Below, piece after piece: positions 42,383 through 51,918 of a stretch of 64,000 nt of DNA. Position numbers and translations under genes: made by a program. Numbering within the stretch: position 1 is the stretch's first letter; each line of letters begins with the position of its first letter. This stretch comes from Polynucleobacter duraquae (lineage in GTDB: Bacteria > Pseudomonadota > Gammaproteobacteria > Burkholderiales > Burkholderiaceae), in contig NZ_CP007501.1 of NCBI RefSeq assembly GCF_000973625.1, positions 1,240,001-1,304,000 of the forward strand, written 5' to 3'. Under the pieces are notes generated by a model. It saw nothing but the letters and a program-made list of their open reading frames with translations, searched no databases and was not told where the DNA came from.

Positions 42383-43351
42383 TTAGCGCAAACGCTCAAC
42401 ATAGTAAGTTGCCTTTTCTAAGGCATCTGCTGCATCAAATCCAACCATATCAGCACCCAATTCATCTACTAACTCAGGATATTGATTGAAAACAGGGCTA
42501 CCAACAATCACACCAACACGCGGGTTTTTTGATTTGAGTTTGATCTCTTGAATCAAGTCTTTTAATTGTGGGAACTGCTCTCGAAGGCTTGCGGATAGGC
42601 CAATGACGTCAAACCACTCTGTCTGCGCCATGGAAACAATATCCTCTTGTGTAGCAGCCAACTCACCCCAGATTCTCCAGCCAGCTTTAGCGAAGAACTC
42701 AGAAACCATAAATAGGCCTAAGTTATGTTGTGAGCCTGGCAAAGGAACGAGCATGATGCTAGACCCAGTTTTATTTTGCTCTGCATACTGCTGAAAGATA
42801 GGGCTTAAGTCATACATAAGCTGCTTAATACGCCACAGTGCAATCGTGACATCGGTAAAGCTTGACTGATCCTCATCCCACATTTCACCTAGTTTTCTGG
42901 CAACAGGGGTCAATAAGAGCAGATAAATATTTTCGAGACTGACGCCAGAGGCATGAATTTCTTTAACGTACTTAACAGAGGTTCTCGCATCCTCTTGCAA
43001 TACCAATTGCGTTAACTCAGTAATCGATTGTTGCGTAATGAGGTCGACTGGAGAAGCCTTTAAAACTGAGGAAATCGATGTTTCGAGATGCCTCTCAACG
43101 ATTAAAGGCAATATATTATTTTCAATCGTCTTAACTAGCGACTGAAGATATTCCTCTTCCGTACAGGCTTTTTCTAATGGATGCGGAGTCTCGTTTCCCT
43201 TAAATGTTTCCTTAAAAGGTTCATTTGCAACCAGACAATCCTCCCAAATACTATTGGGCTTGTTTGCGGGGGAATTTTGATTAAGTTTGGAGTCGTCTTG
43301 GCTAGATCTCTTTTTAGATTCAGCGATGCTCTGTAGTCTGGATAAATTCAT
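42383..43351 (-). CDS. aerR: AerR/PpaA-like B12-binding photosynthesis regulator
   Basis: A 322-residue regulator at the downstream end of the photosynthesis cluster. An N-terminal low-complexity region of about 65 residues is followed by a helical B12-binding bundle (GEMWDEDQSSFTDVTIALWRI) and a Rossmann B12-binding domain whose base-off motif reads SQHNLG, with His near residue 209 kept but the first acidic residue replaced by Ser. AerR/PpaA proteins modulate the PpsR/CrtJ repressor in response to light and oxygen. The ATG at 43351 is chosen because AGGTG lies ahead; GTG 43360 and ATG 43357 are alternatives. No ppsR gene lies beside it. Confidence 0.85.
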   Translation of the reverse strand: MNLSRLQSIAESKKRSSQDDSKLNQNSPANKPNSIWEDCLVANEPFKETFKGNETPHPLEKACTEEEYLQSLVKTIENNILPLIVERHLETSISSVLKASPVDLITQQSITELTQLVLQEDARTSVKYVKEIHASGVSLENIYLLLLTPVARKLGEMWDEDQSSFTDVTIALWRIKQLMYDLSPIFQQYAEQNKTGSSIMLVPLPGSQHNLGLFMVSEFFAKAGWRIWGELAATQEDIVSMAQTEWFDVIGLSASLREQFPQLKDLIQEIKLKSKNPRVGVIVGSPVFNQYPELVDELGADMVGFDAADALEKATYYVERLR

Positions 43352-43412
43352 GAACATCACCTGATCAGATCACAGTCTCAAATCACTACTTGAGATCGCT
43401 ATGACTGCCTAA

Positions 43413-43454
43413 GAGCCTATAAATGGGAATGTTTACTTTATAGGCTCATTTTTG
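43413..43454. terminator. Strong hairpin between bciB and aerR
   Basis: A perfect 11-base-pair stem GAGCCTATAAA / TTTATAGGCTC with a 13-base loop lies between bciB (end 43476) and aerR (start 43351). The T-tract (ATTTTT, 43448-43453) is on the plus strand, where no gene ends nearby; on the minus strand it may act as a partial terminator or processing site separating aerR from the bch operon. Confidence 0.6.
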
Positions 43455-43475
43455 AAGATACTCAAATGAATTATC

Positions 43476-44723
43476 TTAAGTACTTTCCCTAGACCCCTTT
43501 ATTTCATCATTAGAAGGCCGTATTTCATATTTTTCAAGCAAAACCCAGGTGGCTTTAGGCACCATATTTTTTATTTTGTGCGGTGCAATACTGCGTAAAT
43601 GAATCACCGATTCGATTGCCTTCATCTCTACCCTCGCTTTAGCAAACTCTAGCCCGCGAGGCCCAAATCTCGGCATTACCCAGGCAAAAATACTGCGCAT
43701 GAAGTTGGGCATTCGCTGCAATGGCAAGCCACCTGCAGCAAGCTCCACATTTTTCATAAAGCCTTTAACGGGGCCTAAACGATTACCGGCGGAACTCACC
43801 GGCTCAAGCGATAACTCCTTAGAAAGGAGGTTTACAAGCTCTTGACCTTTTGGGTTGCGAATAATAATCCATTGCTCCCCTGTCCCTGCCATATACCCCA
43901 CCGTGATATCCGATAGGGAGTTGACGTAATCAACGCAGGTTTTACAAGTCGTTGGGAAAAAATCTGCGGGCAAAGTGCTGAGAGGTAACTTTAAAAAGGG
44001 GATCTCTTGCACTTCACCATTTTTAAATCTCAATTCAACATGGTAATCGGCTCTAAATTCTAAATACGTTATATCTTCGGGATTGGGACTCAGCAAGCCT
44101 AAAAACTGATGAAAATTTTCGGTTGTGGTGTTGTCTGAGCAAGGAGATCCAATGATGAGTAACTTCTCAAATCCAAGCTCTTTTTCTAATGCTCTTGCAG
44201 CATAGACTTGGCAAGGTATTCCCACCATCGCTACTTTTTTATATCCTAGCTCTCTTGCTTGCTCAAGATACTGAATAATGGGTGCATAACCCATCTTCAT
44301 TCCCCGGCACTCGGCCATATCCTCTGCTTTAGTAACGATCATTGGGCTAGGCTTCCAGCGATCATCGGGATCAGAGCGCATGGTAATAACAGCGTCTACC
44401 TCCCCTTTCTCAAGTAGCACTTCACATAATCTGCTGATAATTCCTGTCCATTGCGCACCAGGCAATGGATTGATTAATCGAGCCCTAAACATGTGAAGAT
44501 AGGCTCCAAAAAATACTTCATCCGAGTTTTCTAGCTTACGCTCTCTACCATGAACTGATAGTTCGTATTTTGGATAATCCGGCTGAATAAATTGGCAAGC
44601 AGTAGCGCAGCGCTTGGGAGCTGATGTACGTGACACACCACAATCAGTACATAAGTCCCGATATGGAAGGTCTTGAATTAAATCCTGCCCTACCAATGCT
44701 TTATCCAAATCGTGAAACAACAC
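43476..44723 (-). CDS. bciB: Ferredoxin-dependent divinyl (proto)chlorophyllide 8-vinyl reductase, BciB-like
   Basis: A 415-residue iron-sulfur flavoprotein of the F420-hydrogenase beta subunit family, the family of BciB and HCAR. N-terminal CTDCG (Cys25, Cys28) with CATAC (Cys39, Cys43) forms one cluster; [21 protein letters not shown] and CKTCVDY provide the rest. It reduces the C8 vinyl group of divinyl (proto)chlorophyllide a to ethyl. The start is GTG and lies 23 bases inside dxs, so translation is coupled. HCAR activity is an alternative but makes no sense without chlorophyll b. Confidence 0.85.
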   Translation of the reverse strand: MLFHDLDKALVGQDLIQDLPYRDLCTDCGVSRTSAPKRCATACQFIQPDYPKYELSVHGRERKLENSDEVFFGAYLHMFRARLINPLPGAQWTGIISRLCEVLLEKGEVDAVITMRSDPDDRWKPSPMIVTKAEDMAECRGMKMGYAPIIQYLEQARELGYKKVAMVGIPCQVYAARALEKELGFEKLLIIGSPCSDNTTTENFHQFLGLLSPNPEDITYLEFRADYHVELRFKNGEVQEIPFLKLPLSTLPADFFPTTCKTCVDYVNSLSDITVGYMAGTGEQWIIIRNPKGQELVNLLSKELSLEPVSSAGNRLGPVKGFMKNVELAAGGLPLQRMPNFMRSIFAWVMPRFGPRGLEFAKARVEMKAIESVIHLRSIAPHKIKNMVPKATWVLLEKYEIRPSNDEIKGSREST

Positions 44724-46584
44724 TCTGCTGTATCTTCTGAGCAGAGAGTCCGTAATGATCTAAGAGTAAATTGACATCGCCATGCTCTACATACTCATCC
44801 GGCAATCCAAGTTGGAGAGTCTCAATTTGTATATTTTTGTTAGATAGCACCTCAAGGCAAGCACTTCCAGCACCACCCTGAATTGCGCTATCTTCAATCA
44901 ATACAAGCCCGTCGTGAGAGCGGGCAATAGTCAATAGCAACTCTTCATCGAGTGGCTTAACAAAGCGCATATCTACTACAGTCGCATTGATTTCTTCCGC
45001 TACAGCTAATGCACTATATAAAATGGGCCCAAAGCAGATAAAAGCAATTTTTTTCTTTGGTGGTGCTTCATTATTTATGGCGCGCACTATTCGGCCCTTA
45101 CCAATCGGCAGCGTATCTAATGAAGACTCAAGTGGGGTTCCTACACCAGAACCGCGCGGGTAGCGGACAGCTGCCGGGCCATCATATCTAAAAGCAGTGC
45201 TCAACATAGCGCGGCATTCTTGCTCATTCGATGGGGTCATCAATACCAAATTAGGCAGGCAACGTAAGAAGGCAATGTCAAATGCACCAGCATGCGTTGC
45301 CCCATCCGCACCCACGATACCAGCACGATCAATCGCGAAAACAATCGGGAGATTCTGCAAGGTGACATCGTGAATCAGCTGATCGTAGCCACGTTGTAAA
45401 AAGGTAGAGTAAATCGCAACCACTGGCTTTAAGCCCTCACAGGCAATTCCAGCGGCAAAGGTAACGGCATGCTGCTCTGCAATTCCAACGTCATAGTAGC
45501 GATCTGGGAAGCGAGCTTCAAACTCGTTTAATCCGGAGCCCTCACGCATGGCTGGCGTAATCGCAATTAGTCGCTCATCCGCAACCCCCATGTCGCACAA
45601 CCATTCACCAAATACTTGGGTAAAGGTTTTCTTGCTGGCTTTGCCGGCTTGAATTCCGATGCTCGCATCAAATTTACCTGGACCGTGATAAAGAATGGGA
45701 TCCTCTTCTGCCCGAGAATAGCCCTTACCTTTTTTCGTAATAATGTGCAGAAACTGGGGACCCTCAGTTTGAGCAAGGTGTTTGATGTTTTCTAGAGTAG
45801 GAATTAATACATCTAAATTATGTCCATCAATCGGGCCATAGTAATCGAATCCAAACTCTTCAAAAATCGTAGCTGGGCCAACCATTCCCTTCGCATGACC
45901 CTCAAGCCTTTTTGCGAACTCGCGTATTGGCGGAGCAACAGATAAGACCTTATCGATACCTCGTTTGGTCGCGGCATACATCGAGCCCGATATGAGTTTG
46001 ACTAAATAGCGATTGAGCGCACCAACTGCCGGTGAAATCGACATCTCGTTGTCATTGAGTATCACTATCAAAGGCACCTTTTTATTTACGCCAGCATTAT
46101 TCATGGCTTCGAATGCCATGCCAGCACTCATAGCGCCATCACCAATTATGGCAACTACGCTGCGTTTTTCATTTTTAGTCTTTGCTGCTACTGCCATCCC
46201 TAAAGCAGCCGAAATACTTGTTGAAGAATGTGCGGTACCAAAAGCGTCGTATTCACTTTCGCTTCGCTTTGGAAATCCTGAAATGCCGCCATATTGACGC
46301 AGAGTGGACATTCCCTCACGTCGCCCCGTCAGTACTTTATGAGCATAACTTTGATGGCCTACGTCCCAAATCATTCGGTCATGGGGGGTATCAAATACGT
46401 AATGTAGGGCAATAGCCAGCTCTACAGTTCCTAGATTGGAGGATAAATGTCCCCCAGTACTAGAGACTGAGTTGAGAATAAAGCTGCGTAATTCTTGGGC
46501 TATTTGAGGGAGCTGATTAGATTCATAAGCCCTCAAGTCAGCAGGGCTAGTAATCGTCTCGAGAAGATTAGTGACTTTTAACAT
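44701..46584 (-). CDS. dxs: 1-deoxy-D-xylulose-5-phosphate synthase
   Basis: A 627-residue thiamine-diphosphate enzyme joining pyruvate and glyceraldehyde 3-phosphate, the first step of the MEP isoprenoid pathway. GDG (148-150) and NDN (177-179) frame the TPP/Mg site; the C-terminal half has [21 protein letters not shown] and a transketolase C-terminal domain. Lying within the photosynthesis operon (6 bases after hemA), it boosts supply for the phytyl/geranylgeranyl tail and carotenoids. Whether another dxs exists elsewhere cannot be seen. Confidence 0.96.
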   Translation of the reverse strand: MLKVTNLLETITSPADLRAYESNQLPQIAQELRSFILNSVSSTGGHLSSNLGTVELAIALHYVFDTPHDRMIWDVGHQSYAHKVLTGRREGMSTLRQYGGISGFPKRSESEYDAFGTAHSSTSISAALGMAVAAKTKNEKRSVVAIIGDGAMSAGMAFEAMNNAGVNKKVPLIVILNDNEMSISPAVGALNRYLVKLISGSMYAATKRGIDKVLSVAPPIREFAKRLEGHAKGMVGPATIFEEFGFDYYGPIDGHNLDVLIPTLENIKHLAQTEGPQFLHIITKKGKGYSRAEEDPILYHGPGKFDASIGIQAGKASKKTFTQVFGEWLCDMGVADERLIAITPAMREGSGLNEFEARFPDRYYDVGIAEQHAVTFAAGIACEGLKPVVAIYSTFLQRGYDQLIHDVTLQNLPIVFAIDRAGIVGADGATHAGAFDIAFLRCLPNLVLMTPSNEQECRAMLSTAFRYDGPAAVRYPRGSGVGTPLESSLDTLPIGKGRIVRAINNEAPPKKKIAFICFGPILYSALAVAEEINATVVDMRFVKPLDEELLLTIARSHDGLVLIEDSAIQGGAGSACLEVLSNKNIQIETLQLGLPDEYVEHGDVNLLLDHYGLSAQKIQQSVVSRFG

Positions 46585-46590
46585 GGTAAT

Positions 46591-47901
46591 TTACTTTGAC
46601 GTATAGATTGTCGAAATAATCTTCTTAAAATCTTCAAGATTTTCATGGCTAGAATTCTGGAGCGCGCAAATTGGAGCGTGCATAAATTTGTTGGCTAGTG
46701 CGCTAGCCATTTGAGAAAGAACAATCATCGGATCCTCTCCTTTTGCAATTCTTCTACCTGCTTTTTCCAGCTCAATTTTTTGATACCGCTCACCCACATC
46801 CTGAATGGATTTGATGATGGGTACCACTGCGCGTTTTTCCAAGGTCTGATAGAACTCAATCACACCTTTTTCGATAATCTTCTCTGCCTCGTGAACAGAC
46901 TCTGTGCGATTTGCTTTGCCCGCACTCACAATCTCGCCAAGGTCATCGATTGAATATAAGTAGGCATCCTTCACACTCTTAATCTCAGACTCAAAGTCTC
47001 TTGGAACCGCCAGATCAATTAAGACCATTGGTCGAAACTGTCTCGCCTTGAGGGCAGTTTTTACCATTCCTAGACCAATAATCGGCAATGAACTCGCAGT
47101 ACAAGATACGACGACGTCATATTCGTGCAGATGCTGGGCTAACTCGTGCAAGGGAAATACTTCAGTGACTAAATTTTGATCATTAAAGGCTTTGATCAAG
47201 TCGCTACCCCTATCTACCGTACGATTAGAGATCGAAATCTTTTTTGGCTTCTTACCGGCGAAATGACTTGCGCAAAGGCCGATCATTTCTCCTGCGCCAA
47301 TAAACAGCACATTGCATCCATTGATATCGCCAAAAATACGCTGAACTAATTTGATCGAGGCGCCAGCCATCGATACTGAATGAGCGCCAATTTGAGTGCT
47401 GCCACGAACCACCTTGGCAACTGAGAAAGTTTTATCAAATAATGGCTTCAAATATGCGCCAACAGTTCCTACTTGATTAGCGCAGTCAATTGCCTTCTTC
47501 ATTTGTCCGAGAATTTGGGTCTCTCCGAGCACCATAGAATCTAGTCCACTACCCACCCTAAAGGCATGCTTGACAGCATCTGCTGATGTTGCAGAGTAAA
47601 TATAGGGACGCAGCTCATTACCTTGAACATTATTTTGCGCCGCTAACCAATCAAAAGCTCTTTTTTCAAAATCATTATCTGCATACTCGACATCATTTGC
47701 GGCGCAGTATATTTCCATTCGATTACAAGTCGATAGAATTGCCACCTCAGGACTACTACTTGAATTTCCGCCCCGCAAGTACTTACGCAAGTCAATTAAT
47801 GAGTCTTGCAAAATCTCAGGAGCTACAGCAACACTTTCCCGAATATCTATCGGGGCAGTATGGTGATTTACACCAAGGTTCAGTAGTTTCATGCTAGCCA
47901 T
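46591..47901 (-). CDS. hemA: Glutamyl-tRNA reductase
   Basis: A 436-residue enzyme of the C5 route, reducing glutamyl-tRNA to glutamate-1-semialdehyde for 5-aminolevulinate. NHHTAPIDIRE and the catalytic Cys59 in LSTCNRMEIY are clear; the NADPH domain includes VLFIGAGEMIGL and the C-terminal helices dimerise. Start ATG 47901 or ATG 47892 (MKLLNLGVNHHTAP). It is 3 bases after tspO. Its place in the cluster suggests a copy tuned to bacteriochlorophyll demand. It is not the unrelated ALA synthase also called HemA in alphaproteobacteria. Confidence 0.95.
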   Translation of the reverse strand: MASMKLLNLGVNHHTAPIDIRESVAVAPEILQDSLIDLRKYLRGGNSSSSPEVAILSTCNRMEIYCAANDVEYADNDFEKRAFDWLAAQNNVQGNELRPYIYSATSADAVKHAFRVGSGLDSMVLGETQILGQMKKAIDCANQVGTVGAYLKPLFDKTFSVAKVVRGSTQIGAHSVSMAGASIKLVQRIFGDINGCNVLFIGAGEMIGLCASHFAGKKPKKISISNRTVDRGSDLIKAFNDQNLVTEVFPLHELAQHLHEYDVVVSCTASSLPIIGLGMVKTALKARQFRPMVLIDLAVPRDFESEIKSVKDAYLYSIDDLGEIVSAGKANRTESVHEAEKIIEKGVIEFYQTLEKRAVVPIIKSIQDVGERYQKIELEKAGRRIAKGEDPMIVLSQMASALANKFMHAPICALQNSSHENLEDFKKIISTIYTSK

Positions 47902-47904
47902 TGT

Positions 47905-48390
47905 TTAATAAGCCCCTGGATTGAGAACCAGGGTCTCCCAGTTCAAACACATCGCGATCGTGACCCAAATCAAATAGGGCAACATTAAAAAAGCAGCCAA
48001 TTTACGAATAGGCCACATGACCACCATAATTCCTAAGACTGAAAGCCACAGAAAGCCCGCCTCTATCAGAGACCAATCCGGGTGGTGCAAGCGAAAGTAA
48101 AAGATGCTCCAGAGAATATTTAAGACGCTATTGAGGACAAATAGGCTAACCAAAGAAATTTTCTGAGACCTTGTTGGACGATTGTTAAAAGCAATCATCC
48201 AGGCCGCTGCCGATAGTATGAAAATAATTGTCCAGATTAAACCGAAGGCCCAATCTGGTGGTTTCCAATCTGGCTGTTTCAAGGAGAAATACCAAGGCCC
48301 GATTTCTGTCGCTAAGCCACCGGCGACAGAAGTAATGATCATCCATGCGGCGATCATTAACAGGTACTTGTGTTTGATGAAAATCATCAT
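47905..48390 (-). CDS. tspO: TspO/MBR family membrane protein
   Basis: A 161-residue five-helix membrane protein. The N-terminal helix has GGLATEIGPWYFSL, followed by QPDWKPPDWAFGLIWTIIF, the WxPP hallmark of TspO. Bacterial TspO binds porphyrins and, in Rhodobacter, regulates pigment gene expression under oxygen and light. It is fused into the bch operon through an ATGA overlap with bchP and a 3-base gap to hemA. Confidence 0.93.
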   Translation of the reverse strand: MMIFIKHKYLLMIAAWMIITSVAGGLATEIGPWYFSLKQPDWKPPDWAFGLIWTIIFILSAAAWMIAFNNRPTRSQKISLVSLFVLNSVLNILWSIFYFRLHHPDWSLIEAGFLWLSVLGIMVVMWPIRKLAAFLMLPYLIWVTIAMCLNWETLVLNPGAY

Positions 48391-49592
48391 GCCTTAGCTA
48401 GACCCAATAAATGCCCCATATCTTTGAAGAAGATCTTGATATGAGCTAAAGGTTTTTTGCGCACTAGTTTTTTATTCATATAAGACTCGAAGGTCAGCTT
48501 CTGAACATCTTTGTCTTCGCACATCTTGACAAAACTCTCGCGTCGCTTGTCAGTTGAGTACCAGAAATACTGCATGATTCCCAATACCCAGAAAGTCATA
48601 CGATGTTCTTTCATAAAGCGCTTTCTGGCTAACTGTAACTTTGCAGGATCATTGCTCTCTACAAATTCATACACAGCCTCACCAGCCAATTGACCACCTA
48701 GCATGGCGTAATAAATTCCCTCGCCCGAGGCTGGAGCAACAACACCGGCTGCATCACCAGCTAGTACCACTTGCTGTCCATCATCCCATTTTTTCAGGGG
48801 CTTCATTGGCAAAGGTGCGCCCTCATGCCTGATGAGCTCTGCACCCTCAAGACCAACATCTGCGCGCAACTTAGCTACTGCATTTCTTAAGGAGAAGCCT
48901 TTATCAGCACTGCCAGTGCCAATACTGATCGTATCGCCGTGAGGAAATACCCAACCGTAAAAATCAGGTGAAATCGGTTTTTGATACACAACATCACAAC
49001 GCGTAGAATCAAAATGATGTGGCGTGTTTGGCGGAGTTTTAATGATTTCGTGATACGCAAAGACGTAATTGGCTTCTGCACATCCCTGAACACCAGCACT
49101 TCTTCCAACTTGAGATTTGGCGCCATCAGCACCAATTACCGCTCTGGTAAGAACGCTTTTGATAGCACCTGAATCGCCATCACGAGCACCTCTTGTTCGA
49201 TAGTGAATTCTGGCGAGTGGACCCTCACGTGTCAGAGTTTCAAACAGGCCATCTTCTCGAGTTGCTCCAGCAGCAACCGCGCGCACGCGTAACCATTCAT
49301 CAAATTGAGCTCGATCAACCATCCCAACAAAACCATTCTCAATCGGAATATCAACCGTTTTTCCGACCGGTGAAACCATGCGCGCTGATTTTGCCTTGGC
49401 AACCAATAGCTCATCCGGAATCTCAAAGTCTTTAATCAAGCGCGGAGGAATGGCGCCACCGCAGGGCTTCACCCTGCCTCGCTTATCCAGCAATAAAACT
49501 TGCTTACCTTTTTTAGCCAGTGTTTGGGCTGCAGTAGCTCCTGCTGGACCGCCACCAATCACAACCGCATCATAAATAAATTCTGTTCCCAT
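48387..49592 (-). CDS. bchP: Geranylgeranyl reductase (BchP)
   Basis: A 401-residue flavoprotein that reduces the geranylgeranyl chain of bacteriochlorophyll to phytyl using NADPH. The FAD motif GGGPAGATAAQTL, KPCGGAIPPRL and VLAGDAAGVVAPASGEGIYYAM are diagnostic. It follows the bch2 gene by five bases and overlaps tspO by four. Confidence 0.96.
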   Translation of the reverse strand: MGTEFIYDAVVIGGGPAGATAAQTLAKKGKQVLLLDKRGRVKPCGGAIPPRLIKDFEIPDELLVAKAKSARMVSPVGKTVDIPIENGFVGMVDRAQFDEWLRVRAVAAGATREDGLFETLTREGPLARIHYRTRGARDGDSGAIKSVLTRAVIGADGAKSQVGRSAGVQGCAEANYVFAYHEIIKTPPNTPHHFDSTRCDVVYQKPISPDFYGWVFPHGDTISIGTGSADKGFSLRNAVAKLRADVGLEGAELIRHEGAPLPMKPLKKWDDGQQVVLAGDAAGVVAPASGEGIYYAMLGGQLAGEAVYEFVESNDPAKLQLARKRFMKEHRMTFWVLGIMQYFWYSTDKRRESFVKMCEDKDVQKLTFESYMNKKLVRKKPLAHIKIFFKDMGHLLGLAKA

Positions 49593-49597
49593 TCGCT

Positions 49598-50926
49598 TTA
49601 CCTCGCTTGACTCGTAGTGCTATTTTTTCTCTCAACTAGAGAGGCCATATATGCTGAAACGACAAACAACAATGCTTCGATAAAAAAGACGCTGGAGTAT
49701 GCATAAGCAGGATTGTTAAAAATGGATCTGGCTAAATCACTAGCCCCTGCCCCAATAAGTCCACCCATGCCAAAGGCAATGGCTTGCGCACCGCCCCAAA
49801 GCCCAATTCGTACACCCTCTTTGCCTGCTCCGCCCACCACCGCTAGCCTCATCATGGAGGCAATCGCCGCAATTGAGAATGCGCCATTTGCTAAGCCCAG
49901 CAAAAATACGTTCGGCTTTAATGGCCAATCACCTTCTAATAAGCCAGCTAGAACTAATCCAAACATCGCTAATGCGGATGCAAGACAGCCATAAATCATC
50001 CATGAGCGTAGTGAGCCAAAATATTTGCGCAAGCTGCTCGATCCACATATGGCAACCAATAACATTCCGGTCAAGACACCAGCATGCTGAATGCCTGATA
50101 GGCTGGTTGTCTCGCCCAATGTGTATTTAAAAATCATTCCTGCAAATGGCTCTAGAATTAAATCTTGAGCACTAAATGCCAGCATCGACAAAAAGATAAA
50201 AATCGTAAATCTTTTGGTATCCGGATCAGCCAAGATATCGCTCAGAGCTTTTTTAAATGGGACTTTTTTATCTGCATGAGTTCTACTGTTTTGCAGGTCA
50301 TGACTCTCTAACTTGAATAGAGCTGCAAAAGAAAGTGTCATAGCCGACAGAGAGATGATTCCGGATATCAAGATCACTTTTTGTGGCTCATAGGGATCTA
50401 AAAATTTTCCGGCAATCCCGCTTGTCATTGCAAAACCAAAAATCATCATGAGCCATACAGTCGTAGCGGCAGCTGCCCTGCGCTCATCACTGACACCCTT
50501 CGCTAGCAGTGCCAGCAAAGATGTACCACTCATACTGACACCAACACCAATAAAGAAGAAAGCAACAATGGCTGAGGCAATGCCTAAGAGAAGATGCACT
50601 CCCATTAACGTTGTCGCGATAGCAGCACCAAACCCACCAATAGCTAATAAAGTAATTCCGCCCAATATCCAAGGTGTTTTCTTAGCTCCACTATCGGACT
50701 CAAAACCCATTCTGGGGCGAATGACTTGTACAAAATAATGAATCGCTACTAAAAAGCCAGGGAGACTCGCTGGCAAGGCTAACTCGACCACCATGATTCG
50801 ATTCAAGGTGGATGTCGTCATCACCACAATAGCGCCAATACAAGCCTGTACAAGTCCAATGCGAACGATACTTAGCCACCCGAATGTCGAGAGATTTAAT
50901 AGTGGTCGACTGATTGCGATACTCAT
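49598..50926 (-). CDS. bch2: BCH/PUCC-family membrane protein (PucC-like, bchG-P linked)
   Basis: A 442-residue twelve-helix protein of the PucC/LhaA family (MFS-type). MVVELALPASLPGFLVAIHYFVQVIRPRMG and the later DIILEPFAG-like FSAQDLILEPFAGMIF are family signatures. It sits between bchG and bchP, the place of the ORF427/428 genes in purple bacteria, and probably moves or delivers bacteriochlorophyll or assists light-harvesting assembly. Coupled to bchG by an ATGA overlap. Confidence 0.92.
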   Translation of the reverse strand: MSIAISRPLLNLSTFGWLSIVRIGLVQACIGAIVVMTTSTLNRIMVVELALPASLPGFLVAIHYFVQVIRPRMGFESDSGAKKTPWILGGITLLAIGGFGAAIATTLMGVHLLLGIASAIVAFFFIGVGVSMSGTSLLALLAKGVSDERRAAAATTVWLMMIFGFAMTSGIAGKFLDPYEPQKVILISGIISLSAMTLSFAALFKLESHDLQNSRTHADKKVPFKKALSDILADPDTKRFTIFIFLSMLAFSAQDLILEPFAGMIFKYTLGETTSLSGIQHAGVLTGMLLVAICGSSSLRKYFGSLRSWMIYGCLASALAMFGLVLAGLLEGDWPLKPNVFLLGLANGAFSIAAIASMMRLAVVGGAGKEGVRIGLWGGAQAIAFGMGGLIGAGASDLARSIFNNPAYAYSSVFFIEALLFVVSAYMASLVERKNSTTSQAR

Positions 50927-51804
50927 GAGTTATCCATCCCCGTCACTGCAAAAGCAGAAACCATCATTCCAGCGACCAATATAGGCACTCCAAAGCCACT
51001 ATAGAAAAGCGCTTTTTCTATAGGTCGCTTTAAAAAATCTTTTAATAAAATAACTTGGGCTACGATCAGTAGACCAATGACTAAGGCGTACATTTCTTTA
51101 TTCCAAGCTAAGAGCAGGCACAGTACAACTACCTGCGGTATCAACATGAATGCTGCTGCAACTTGCGCTGCTCTTTTAGCTCCGAGTTGTACGGGTAAGG
51201 AGCGCACTCCCATTTGCCGATCACCCTCAATCGCCTTAAAGTCGTTTAGAGTCATAATGCCGTGAGCACTTGCGCTGTAAAGGCCGGCAAGTATGAGTGA
51301 TGGTTTGCTTGGCATTACGCCACCTGAGATTAAGGTAGCGCCAGTAACCCACGCCAAACCTTCGTAGCTAATCCCGCAGGCTAGATTTCCAAACCAGCCA
51401 TTATTTTTAAAGCGGATTGGCGGCATGCTGTAGAGCCATGCCAGCACTAAAGCTAATAAGGTTGCTGCGAATCCAATCGGACCTAGATAAGTTCCAACCC
51501 AGATCGAAATTAAAGACCAAATAATCGCAATGTATAAACCCCAACGACCAGGTATCCGACCTGAAGGTATTGGACGCATAGGTTCATTAATCGCATCGAC
51601 GTGTCGATCAAACCAATCATTGACTGCCTGGCTTGAAGCGCAAACCAGCGGACCAGTGAGAGCTAATCCAACAAGAAAAATGGGTAAATTGTCAGCAATT
51701 TTTTCACTGCCAGTGATGGATCCACAAGCAAAAGCCCACATTGGCGGAAACCAAGTGATAGGCTTTAAAAGCGTCAAAATTGCTTTAGGATCAGGCAGAT
51801 TCAT
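50923..51804 (-). CDS. bchG: Bacteriochlorophyll a synthase
   Basis: A 293-residue UbiA-type membrane prenyltransferase that attaches the C20 alcohol to bacteriochlorophyllide a. The Asp-rich substrate motif NDWFDRHVDAINEPMRPIPSGR starts at residue 62, and LKPITWFPPMWAF is the typical N-terminus. The ATG at 51804 is chosen; an upstream open TTG at 51840 would lie inside the regulatory palindrome. No Shine-Dalgarno is visible ahead of the ATG. First gene of the bchG-bciB operon. Confidence 0.95.
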   Translation of the reverse strand: MNLPDPKAILTLLKPITWFPPMWAFACGSITGSEKIADNLPIFLVGLALTGPLVCASSQAVNDWFDRHVDAINEPMRPIPSGRIPGRWGLYIAIIWSLISIWVGTYLGPIGFAATLLALVLAWLYSMPPIRFKNNGWFGNLACGISYEGLAWVTGATLISGGVMPSKPSLILAGLYSASAHGIMTLNDFKAIEGDRQMGVRSLPVQLGAKRAAQVAAAFMLIPQVVVLCLLLAWNKEMYALVIGLLIVAQVILLKDFLKRPIEKALFYSGFGVPILVAGMMVSAFAVTGMDNS

Positions 51805-51811
51805 GTAAATG

Positions 51812-51840
51812 ATTTTGTCATTGACATTTAAAAGTGTCAA
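51812..51840 (-). promoter_or_regulatory. Candidate bchG operon promoter
   Basis: On the minus strand a perfect -35 TTGACA (51840-51835), a 17-base spacer and CAAAAT (51817-51812, four of six). The -10 ends 7 bases before the bchG ATG, so the transcript would be leaderless or nearly so. The -35 lies inside the PpsR-type palindrome. Confidence 0.55.
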
Positions 51841-51858
51841 TTAAATTTGACACTTTTA
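51829..51858. promoter_or_regulatory. PpsR/CrtJ-type operator upstream of bchG
   Basis: A 30-base palindrome: 12-base arms TAAAAGTGTCAA / TTGACACTTTTA around a TTAAAT centre. Within it lies TGT-N12-ACA (51835-51852), the known recognition pattern of the PpsR/CrtJ aerobic repressor, with TGTCA/TGACA half sites. It overlaps the -35 box, which fits repression. Confidence 0.75.
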
Positions 51859-51918
51859 TCGCCTGTTTTTACAAGTGAAAACCCTTATAGAACAGCACTT
51901 AGGAGAAAAAAGAGGGGT

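Noticed and set aside
51805..51840. Upstream TTG start for bchG
   Set aside because: It would translate the PpsR palindrome and promoter; BchG similarity begins at the ATG 51804.
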